Shown here in pieces: positions 55,947 to 64,000 of a DNA stretch of 64,000 bases. A model generated the notes under the pieces. It was not told the DNA's origin. It did no database searches and saw nothing but the letters and a program-made list of their open reading frames with translations. Position numbers and translations under genes: made by a program. Within the stretch, counting starts at the first letter, position 1, and each line of letters starts with the position of its first letter. This stretch comes from Crossaster papposus (lineage: Eukaryota > Echinodermata > Asteroidea > Velatida > Solasteridae), in assembly GCA_037893245.1 (NCBI GenBank), contig JBAIAA010000412.1, positions 2,604,001-2,668,000 on the forward strand, in the 5' to 3' direction.

Positions 55947-56280
55947 AAAGGTAGGATAGGCCTACACCAATTGCAGATATCTAAAATATTTACTACCAAA
56001 TTAATAAGAAATATCTTACTCATCTAAAAGTAAATAATGATTCTAGGTATCCAGCAAAATTATTGCGCTAGATTTCGCGATCGCGAAAACACACAAATAA
56101 CATAAGAATAACTGCTCGACGCCGGTTGTAAACATACGCTGTTTTTCGTGCTTTTCTCGGCATTCATGATTGTAAAACTTCGGACAGGTCAGTGAAACGA
56201 GATTTACTATAAAATACAACCCCCCAAATCCACCCATTCCTGATAATTCAAGCAATTACCAATGGTGTATCCTACCTTTA
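55947..56280. mobile_element. MITE family D copy 11, inverted
   Basis: AAAGGTAGGATAGG at left and AATGGTGTATCCTACCTTTA at right, with the family CATTCATGATTGTAAAACTT block. Confidence 0.75.
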
Positions 56281-56289
56281 AGTGAGAAG

Positions 56290-57820
56290 TTATAAAGTTT
56301 CTTGAATATAAAAACCAATTTTACTGGAACAAAGTGAAAGCTTACAAGCATACAGCTCAACAATCGGCAAAACAGTGTATAAATGTTTAGTTGACTTTAT
56401 TGTGCAGTGGATACCCGTCAATTTTGTGATGAAATAACTGTATCGGAAACGAGTTCTAGAAATTTGCATTAAGAGGAAAACGTATTAACGACTAAAGATC
56501 AGCCCGACAATTGGCAAAACGATTTATAAGTGTATAATTTTCTCCCGCCAAATCCCGATCATCTCCCGCCAAATCCTTGATGGAATTTTGAACCAGATTT
56601 TACTTGATTGAGACTAATGTTAACTAATCATCCAACCGACTGACGAACGATGGAGTTGAAAAGTTGTAGAAGAATTCAAGGATCCTTCTGCAAATTGTAG
56701 ATAATGATATTATAGCATTAACTCTGTATGTATAACTTAAAAGAACCAAATTTTACTCATGAACAAATGTAATTACAATTCTCATAAAAGATATCCCGTT
56801 GGGGTTAACGCAGCCTTTAACCACGCTCATATAAAAAATATACTGTTTAAGCAGTTTCCCGCTAGATTTAACTGTGATTTTGCACATTTTACTGTTGATT
56901 ACCAAACTAAGTTTCGAGAGTTATTACGAGCAGCTACGAGTAAAAGTAAAAAGAGTAATATACTTGAAAGCAGTGTTACTTTTTACACAAAAATGATGAA
57001 CAAAGACCAAATATTTCGGAACCAAATCGAACTTTGCTATACGAAAAATCACTAGCAAGTATACCAGCATTTATACTGAACTTCGTTTTGACGTTTCGAG
57101 AGTTATACGATCGAGCAACAAGTGAACAAAAGTAATACTTAAAAGTAATAATCGAGGGATGAACAAGAATATAATACTTTCGCTTTGAACGTTAACATGA
57201 GCGGGTATCGAGAGTATTGAATTCCCCTATCAAAGTTCGATACGCGTGCAAGTGGAAATAATGTATTTGTATTTGTGTAAATTGTGTTGTACAACCTTAT
57301 GTGCAATGGTATAAAGTATATGTCGATTTGCAAATATCGGCAAATAGTTGTTGTTGTAATATTTACCACATTTACCGGTGATATTATATTAATCCGATCT
57401 GAAGAGATCGTCAATGTTTTATTTGAAGGTCAACAGGTTTGCTATGCATGCCGCGACGGAATACAGCGCGAGTGAACATGTGCGCCTTAGCAGACAATAC
57501 TAATTAGCGTCATTTGCGAGCGAATACAACTGGACACACCTACATCACCAGCTGGCTGCATAACTGATACTCCAACATGGGTATAAGATGTTAACAGGTA
57601 AATATCTAATGATAAAATCGTGGTATCTCGAGGCCCGCTTACTTAGCATGCGAGTCTAGCTTTAGGCCTATACGTATTTGCCTAACAAAGTATTTACCAC
57701 TGCAGTGATTTTTTTTAGGCCTAAAATACTTAATGTTGTAATATGTTTGTCTGTAAAATTGCAAGGTGTTCAAATACTTTAGCCATAGCTTAGACGAGGC
57801 AGTGTTTTCTGTATCCACTT
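56290..57820. other. Intergenic, no gene supported
   Basis: Contains a 98-codon ATG frame (56759-57055) of low-complexity composition with no recognisable domain, and two diverged copies of a GTTTCGAGAGTTAT motif near 56917 and 57093. I do not call a gene. Confidence 0.4.
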
Positions 57821-57830
57821 AGCAAGATTA

Positions 57831-58311
57831 GTCTTTGCCAAAGACGATTGCGTTTGGTTCATTGTGTACATGTATGTAGCGTATTCTTTTCACGCAGTTC
57901 GGCGGCTAACGACACGATTAAGACCAGCTCCCTCGTTCACGCCACTGACCTCTATACATGGACAGATCATCCATTGTTTCATTTTGAAGTCGGCATGCAG
58001 AGAAGTGCAACATGGCGGACCCACGAAGTCACTCTGTGAGCCAATGAAATGTCCAGGTGTAGAGTTCAGTTGGTTGGTAAATCCACTGACCTCTACAACT
58101 GGACATTTCATTGGCTCACAGCAGTGACGCCATGTTGCACTTCCAGTTCGCGCCGACTTCAAGTGTTAGCACAGCAGAATATGGACAATGATCCGTCCAG
58201 GTGTTGAGGTCAGTGGTTCACGCATACACTGCGTGATCGAGGGAGCTGATGGGAAAATAAATCGTGTCGTTAGCGGGCGCATTGTCGAATGCAGTGGTCT
58301 TTGGCAAAGAC
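57831..58311. mobile_element. Large imperfect palindromic element L
   Basis: About 480 bp folding on itself around position 58070. Paired blocks include GTCTTTGCCAAAGAC with GTCTTTGGCAAAGAC, CTAACGACACGATT with AATCGTGTCGTTAG, GAAGTGCAACATGGCG with CGCCATGTTGCACTTC, and GGACATTTCATTGGCTCAC with GTGAGCCAATGAAATGTCC. Confidence 0.8.
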
Positions 58312-58324
58312 AAAGGCTATGGTC

Positions 58325-58445
58325 GAATTGTTAGCTTTGGCTGTGGCTTCGGCTGTTCAGCTATGTTGTTGCGAAGGGCGGATAATAACCGCCCATAGTA
58401 ACAGCATATAGCAACGGCCGAAGTCACAGCCAAAGCCAGCAATTT
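58325..58445. repeat. Short palindrome beside element L
   Basis: GCTTTGGCTGTGGCTTCGGC pairs with GCCGAAGTCACAGCCAAAGC around an AT-containing centre (GGATAATAACCG). Confidence 0.75.
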
Positions 58446-58780
58446 GGACACGGCTTTAGCCAAAATTATGCAGGTCGTTGAGCGACTAGCTGTGAATCGG
58501 TTTGATGGCGACCCCCTTCAACCGCCGGCGCCCTCATCGCTTTAGGCCGGACCCGGAAGCAGGGAGGTTGACCAACGGATGACCGATGACCTCTGCTTGT
58601 GGAGAATACCATTCCTGATTCTTAAAGGTTGGTTGGTTCAATGAATAATTAATATAAAATTTAATCAGAGACCGGACAGAATAAAACAAACTACTAAACA
58701 TTGATGAAAAGGGAATGTGTGTTTTATCCATAGACTTTTAAAGAAATTGATAATGTATTTTCGCCTTTGCATTATTTCAG

Positions 58781-58899
58781 GAACGGAGCTTAAACATCGA
58801 GCCTTATCAGACGAGCTGGTTGAAGATGGAGCCAAAAGCTGGAATTAATGGTCGAGACGGATAACAGATGACTTTGGTTGTCGCGTCTATACTCGCCGG
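58781..58899 (+). other. Candidate orphan exon (weak)
   Basis: Bounded by a good acceptor (TTATTTCAG at 58780) and a good donor (CCGG|GTAAGA at 58900). Stops interrupt the likely frames, so if real it is non-coding. Confidence 0.2.
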
Positions 58900-60130
58900 G
58901 TAAGACCATTAATCAGAAACATAACAGACGTCTATACAAAACATTGACATTATGCTTTGAGTACTGTTTCGTTTTATTAAATAGTCTTCTGTATGTTTTT
59001 AAAAATTCTCTTAGAATGCAACGCATGATTCATCGAAGAAAGCGGTGTTTTTATGCCATGATACCAACAATATACTCGGTGTTTCTGTTGTGTGAAATCC
59101 TTTCTCGGCTTTGCGCGCCAAGTGCGGACGGACTTGTTAATCGTAAATATTATCTACAAAGTTCGAAATTGTAGAAATTGTACACGTAGATCTAGAAATC
59201 TATTGATAGAAGAAATTATAACTATGTGGACTTATACTACTAGCAGATATATTTTTGCATGAATAAAAAGTTGAATAGTACATTATAAACAAGCTTGACG
59301 CCCCATTCTCGATCTCAGCTTCCTGTCCACTGAGCACGGCGCCCATACCCTAAAACAACGAAGTTCTTCAGCCAGCGTTACCCATAGAGCTATAGTAATT
59401 TAATATACATATAGCTCTAGCTCTGTGGCGTTACCCATTATTCAAAATAGGGTGACGTCATCAAGTAAGCCGTTTTCTAAGCTCTGGATTCGGCTCTATC
59501 TGGCTCCAGCCCATTGCTAAACTGCATGCCGTGAATAAACCGAAGAAATACAGAGCTGAGGCTGGGAAAACGGCCTCGATGACCTTAGAGGGTGCTTTAT
59601 AACTGTACTATCAGTTTCAGGGGAACCTTGCAGTTAAACTCGAAATATAATGAATATCGCGGCAACTATTATCGTGGTATCAAAAATGTATTTGTTTTAA
59701 TTTGTTTTGCTATTACTTCCTTGAGTAGTGATTTCCAACCAGTTCATTGGTAAAGACTTACCTAGCTAGATGAATATAAAGAAAGAATAAAGAAATGTCG
59801 CGTCTTTTCTTAGTTTCATTCATAGAGTTATGTTTTATTTGACTTTTATTAAAGTTTCGTGTTCAAGTTAAGTTAAATTACGTGTACATGTACTTGCAAA
59901 GTTTCCCTCACCGCGTCTGCGAAAAAGGTACCGTCTATCTTGTGAAATTAACCTGGTTAAGGTGTTCTGTTGTGTTTTGTGTGACCCATATTCCACTGCT
60001 TTAAATTTTAAATAACGTCGAAGAACGATGTTTTCGTTAAAACATGTGCGGAATTCCATGGCACACCGTATAAAATGTACGGCGCCCTCTATCATCAATC
60101 AGTAGACTTGTCTTGGTGATATCATCCCCC
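58900..60130. other. Intergenic, no gene seen
   Basis: No domain, tRNA or element that I can name. Open frames are short. Confidence 0.45.
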
Positions 60131-60400
60131 CTTTTTTCGGAGCCTAGCCGTAGCTTTGTGGGCCTAGCCTGCAGCCGATTTGACGAAAAATGTGGTAGAT
60201 TGCGCCATTTTCAAAAGTTGTGTGAGCAGGTAAGAGGCTTACGCAACAAAAAAAGTAGCTGCGGTATTTTTCAGTACGGACATTGCACGAAACTTGACTA
60301 GCGCTGCGCAACGTTTTAAAAAGCGTTTACGACGACTGTTTTGTTTGCGTATATTTGTGTTTTCTTAACTTTCACGAAATCGTCGTTGAATCACCTCCGC

Positions 60401-60468
60401 CCGCCATTTTGAAAAAAGTTTTGTCTTTCCGAGGGCGAGGTGCGGCAATCTTTAAAATTATGTCACGG
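60401..60468 (+). promoter_or_regulatory. Candidate promoter/first exon with YY1-like site (weak)
   Basis: CCGCCATTTTG at 60402-60411 fits the YY1 consensus common just downstream of animal start sites. Then ATGTCACGG at 60460-60468 is followed by the donor GTAAAT. It could start a protein MSR..., with later exons beyond the window. Confidence 0.3.
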
Positions 60469-60797
60469 GTAAATAACAATACCTTTGCTTTAATCATAAA
60501 GCTGTTTGTCTTTTATCAAGCTTAATAAGTTTAGCATGTCTTAATAGTTTCGCCACTGCGCAAGCTACGCCGTAATTTGTTGGGTAACCCGCGGACTTAA
60601 TTACGCACTCCACGGTCAAATAATTGACCACCCCAAACTTTCGTTCGTGGTAAAACCACTGTCGTTAAAGCAAAAAATGTCGCAGCCCAAAAAAATGGCG
60701 CAGCTTGCGCAATACATGTTGGCGCAAAAGGGGCTTGCGCCATTGCGTAAGCCGGATTCGATATATTCGTGAACTATCATTGACTCAAAACGTGTAA

Positions 60798-61006
60798 CTT
60801 GCACAACAATTTGCTTAGCATGAAAATTTTCTTACAAACCAAATTTTCAGGTGATGTTTATTGTTTGTGACTGGTGTTCAGCTTGTTTTGTCTTGGCAAG
60901 AAAAGCTAATCGAGTTTTGGCTGGTAACCTGTTTTTACTGAGCAAGACCTTTTGTGCTTAGCAAATGTTTGTGCTTGCAATTGCATGTTTTATAAAATTG
61001 GCCCCT
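60798..61006. mobile_element. MITE family E copy 9 (subfamily with ATGT ends)
   Basis: Starts with GCACAACAATTTGCTTAGCA and ends TTTTATAAAATTGGCCCCTG. Closest to the 40-kb copy. Confidence 0.6.
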
Positions 61007-61349
61007 GTACTTTAACTACTTCTTGTGTAAATATTGTGTAAATATCTTGGAAACGTGATGATGACTCGTACTACTAGCAAGGAATCTGTAAATTCCACAG
61101 TCGCTTCATCTTGATCAAACTTTGTCATCCGGAAGCTAGCTTCAATTCATATCAATTCAGTGTTATCGGGCCTACCTTTATGGAACAGAATTGTCAATTT
61201 ACAATAGCACTGTCATCAAAGTATTGATTATGGTGTTAATTATTGACAATTACACAGAATTTGTGCAAAGGGCATCTATATACGTATGCTGATATTGCCA
61301 AAGTGAATGATATTGTTTACTCTATCACTAGTCTATAGTACCAGTCAGT

Positions 61350-61680
61350 TTCAGGGAAAAACCACTTGAACATTAGTCTTCACTTCAGTCTGCAAACAAA
61401 ATCCTAAAGAAGTCTGCTCTGTTAAACTCTAATTGCTGTCAATAAACAACATGACAAATGACAAAACTGCTATTATTTATTGGTCCCTGAAACTATTTTG
61501 AATTCTAACAACCAGAAACCACTTGAACCTTAGTCTTCAGTGTGCAAACGAAATCCTCTAGAAGTCTGCTCTGTTAACTCTTGCTGTCGATAAACAAAAT
61601 GACAAATTATGACAAGACTGCTATTATTTATTGGTCCCTGGAAACTATTTATTTTGAATTCTAACAACCAGAAAGAAGAC
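61350..61680 (+). repeat. Diverged direct duplication
   Basis: Two near copies of a block of about 150 bp: one with ACCACTTGAACATTAGTCTT at 61361 and TATTATTTATTGGTCCCTG at 61471, the other with ACCACTTGAACCTTAGTCTT at 61518 and the same second block near 61621. Confidence 0.7.
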
Positions 61681-61984
61681 ATGTTCATTAATTTAACGCG
61701 AGGTCCTATTGTATGTAGCTATCTATCACAAACCATGGTGGCCCCTAATAAAACTGGATAAGGGCTTCCATGCACCACACTGGCCAAATTGGTATTGGGA
61801 GTCTTTCTGGAAGACAAATTATGCCAAGATAGGGTCCAGTGAATACGCCCAGTAAATTTTTTCGGGGGGAGGGGGAGGGGGGGGGGGGCATGCTTTACGG
61901 GTTTAAATTAAGGCCCTGCCCCCCCCCCCCCCCTAGCAAGGCGTGCCTTTTGCATGTTCGGGTAAAAATAATCGTTAAATTTGT

Positions 61985-62055
61985 TTAATTTCGTTAAAAA
62001 TAATCCCGCGCCTCGGCTCGGTGATGCGAAAATAATCCCGGCGCGAACTGGTTAA
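61985..62055. mobile_element. MITE family F right-end fragment
   Basis: TTCGTTAAAAATAATCCCGC to CCGGCGCGAACTGGTTAA. The left two thirds are missing. Confidence 0.7.
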
Positions 62056-62059
62056 CTGA

Positions 62060-62765
62060 CACATGACTCAAGTATCAGTGGTGCACGTACCACGTGGCTC
62101 ATATATGTTAAGTGTATGCAGTGTACCATGCGTGTAGTAGTAGCAGGTTTTAACCCCTGGGCACAGTGACTTTATCATCGCTTCCTGTGCAGCCAGCTTT
62201 TCTATTTATTACTAACTCCGGTGTCATTATTAGGTTCCTGTCTAGTATTAGTGCACACTGTCTTTCGGACGTCGATACCGTAGACATATACATTTTGTAG
62301 GTCAGTATTGGCACAGTAATCGGTACACTCTCTGATGCTTAAGTTCATTTTATGCCATGTGGACATGGTTTCAAATGTGAAATATTGGACTAAAATGATC
62401 AATATTTGTTTTGAATGAGCACTTAAAAAACTTGGCAAAACTTATTACGTTGCCAACCAAACTGTGTACGTAATTAGTATAATCAGTGTATTTTTCATGA
62501 TAATTGCCTTTTGAGCCATCTCAGTATTGCAATATGTCTCCCGATAGGAATTGGCCGGAGGCGTACTGGTTCAAGTAACATGGGTACACATGAACACTGC
62601 TGTTCGATTTATCTGCAAATGTTGATGGGTTGACCACGCCTTGACTCTGGGAGAATTAGTGGAATTGGTGGATGCACTGCTTTCTAGTTGATCATCTCCA
62701 CGAGGCAAGTTGATAGCAAGCAACGCAAGAATTAGGTGAGCACTTTAAAGAACTAAAAGTTTTGT
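62060..62765. other. Intergenic, no gene seen
   Basis: No supported coding or RNA feature. Confidence 0.45.
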
Positions 62766-62769
62766 TTTT

Positions 62770-63158
62770 TTGTCGATTTTTGTTTGTTTTTGTGGCAGAG
62801 TATAGATTAAATAAATAAAAAAAAAATTGGGTAAATTAGGTAAGAAATACGTTTTTTAGAGGCATTTTTTTCTGCGCCTGCACATTCAGAAATCTAAAAA
62901 AGTCTGTATGTAAACATATGACGTCATTCTGGGAGACGGTGGCACTGCATACATATGTATGCAGTGCCACCGTCTACCAGAATGACCTCAAATGTTTACA
63001 TACAGACGGAGATTTGACCTCGCGCTTTTTAGAATTCTGGCTGTGCAGGCGTAAAAAAAAATGCCTCTAAAAAACATATTTGTTTACTTAATTTACCCAA
63101 TTTTTGTGTTGGTTATTATTTAATCTCATACTCTGCCACAAAAACCCAAAACACCCGA
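62770..63158. mobile_element. Palindromic element M with zero-length loop
   Basis: About 390 bp of inverted repeat centred at 62954/62955. The core GGCACTGCATACAT is followed immediately by its complement. Outer pairing runs to TTTGTGGCAGAGTAT and ATACTCTGCCACAAA. One base differs in the first about 35 bp of pairing. Confidence 0.8.
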
Positions 63159-63454
63159 AGAAAAAAAAGCAGTAAATGGTACGTAAATCGCTGATAGTGC
63201 AAGTTTTTACAGCCGCTCAAAATATACTGACTATTTGAATATTTCAACCAATCAAATTTTCCAATTGCATTTTGCCAGTCTATATTTTAAAAAAAATTTA
63301 AAAAAATCTACATGTAGTCGCACAACTGTGGACCTATTTTAATCGTAAATGCATTTTGTTTTATCAATTGTCAGATGTCAACTTTTTGTTGACGGGAACT
63401 TTGTAGTCTGCCTATTTCTGTCATATTTTCAGATGGGTATTAGTAGAGATACCA

Positions 63455-63800
63455 GTAGGATACAGTTTGCAGATATCAAACATTTTTAATATCTAGTAAT
63501 ATTTAAAAATATCTTACTTATTTGAAATTAAATAATGATTCTAGGCATGATCCAGCAAATCGATTGCACTAAATATCCTGTAATTGTTCCGAAAAATTGA
63601 ATTTTATAAAAAAAAAAAATTGGCGATGGTGGGAAAAGAACTAAAGAAAAACAAGAATGCCAATTTTTTTGCTTTTCCCCGCAACCATGATTGTAAAACT
63701 TCGAACAGGTCAGTTAAACGATATTTACTATAAAATACAACCCCCAAATCCACCCCTTCATGATAATTCAGACAATTACCAATGGTGTATCCTACCTTTT
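63455..63800. mobile_element. MITE family D copy 12, inverted
   Basis: Left AGTAGGATACAGTTTGCAGA and right AATGGTGTATCCTACC, with the TTTACTATAAAATACAACCC block. Confidence 0.7.
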
Positions 63801-64000
63801 TAAACAAACTTTATTGATGCTTTATTTATAGTGGGCAATGACTGGGCAAGATTGCATATAGTCCGATCCACGTGCGCACACTGACGACGTACTTTAGCAC
63901 ATTAAGTGCATCATGTGCACATTATACATTCATTTCTTGTTTTTGTTTTTTTAAACAAGTCTTGTGACTTTGATGGCAGCTGTACGTACATATCCGTGCT

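Noticed and set aside
56759..57055. 98-codon ATG frame as a gene
   Set aside because: Lys/Asn-rich low-complexity product with no motif, in AT-rich DNA without promoter or splice context.

Overview
This is eukaryotic nuclear DNA: intron-rich, AT-leaning, gene-poor and full of short inverted-repeat transposons and tRNA-derived SINEs. Spliced models for four animal genes can be read with consensus GT/AG junctions and continuous reading phase. The gene families fit a deuterostome invertebrate, and an echinoderm is my best guess. That assignment is inference, since the sequence contains no species marker.

Layout. (1) Positions 341-1579, minus strand: the first 160 codons of RSPH3, a ciliary radial-spoke protein, running off the left edge. 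(2) Positions 2218-5878, plus strand: a complete mitochondrial [2Fe-2S] ferredoxin of the FDX1/adrenodoxin type in four coding exons, head-to-head with RSPH3. The shared upstream region has an RFX X-box-like motif. Its third intron holds a 12-bp minisatellite. (3) About 6-10.4 kb: intergenic, with several MITEs, including a perfect 114-bp-arm fold-back element with 9-bp flanking direct repeats. (4) Positions 10447-34037, plus strand: a complete ezrin/radixin/moesin (ERM) gene with one non-coding first exon and 13 coding exons (564 aa). Its introns hold many MITEs and a partial local duplication of one exon with its acceptor. (5) Positions 34.3-35.2 kb: a 17-bp minisatellite followed by a 68-bp array, just downstream of the ERM stop. 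(6) Positions 41556-50573, minus strand: a six-exon gene (530 aa) encoding an N-terminal PH domain, a capping-protein-interaction motif and a long charged coiled coil. It is closest in layout to PLEKHO1/2 (CKIP-1). (7) About 52-64 kb: no recognisable protein gene. It holds short tandem arrays, two large palindromic elements, further MITEs and a few weak candidate first exons.

Functional themes. The ERM protein links cortical actin to membrane, and the PH/CPI protein is predicted to bring actin capping protein to membrane, so two cortical-actin genes are neighbours. From memory, human RSPH3 and EZR are also neighbours on 6q25, so this may be ancient microsynteny.

Mobile DNA. I distinguish at least ten short inverted-repeat families. 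One, with ends reading TTAACCAGTTCGCGC, has an empty-site comparison inside the window that directly shows TTAA target duplication, the signature of piggyBac-type transposition. No transposase or reverse transcriptase gene was found, so all copies appear non-autonomous.
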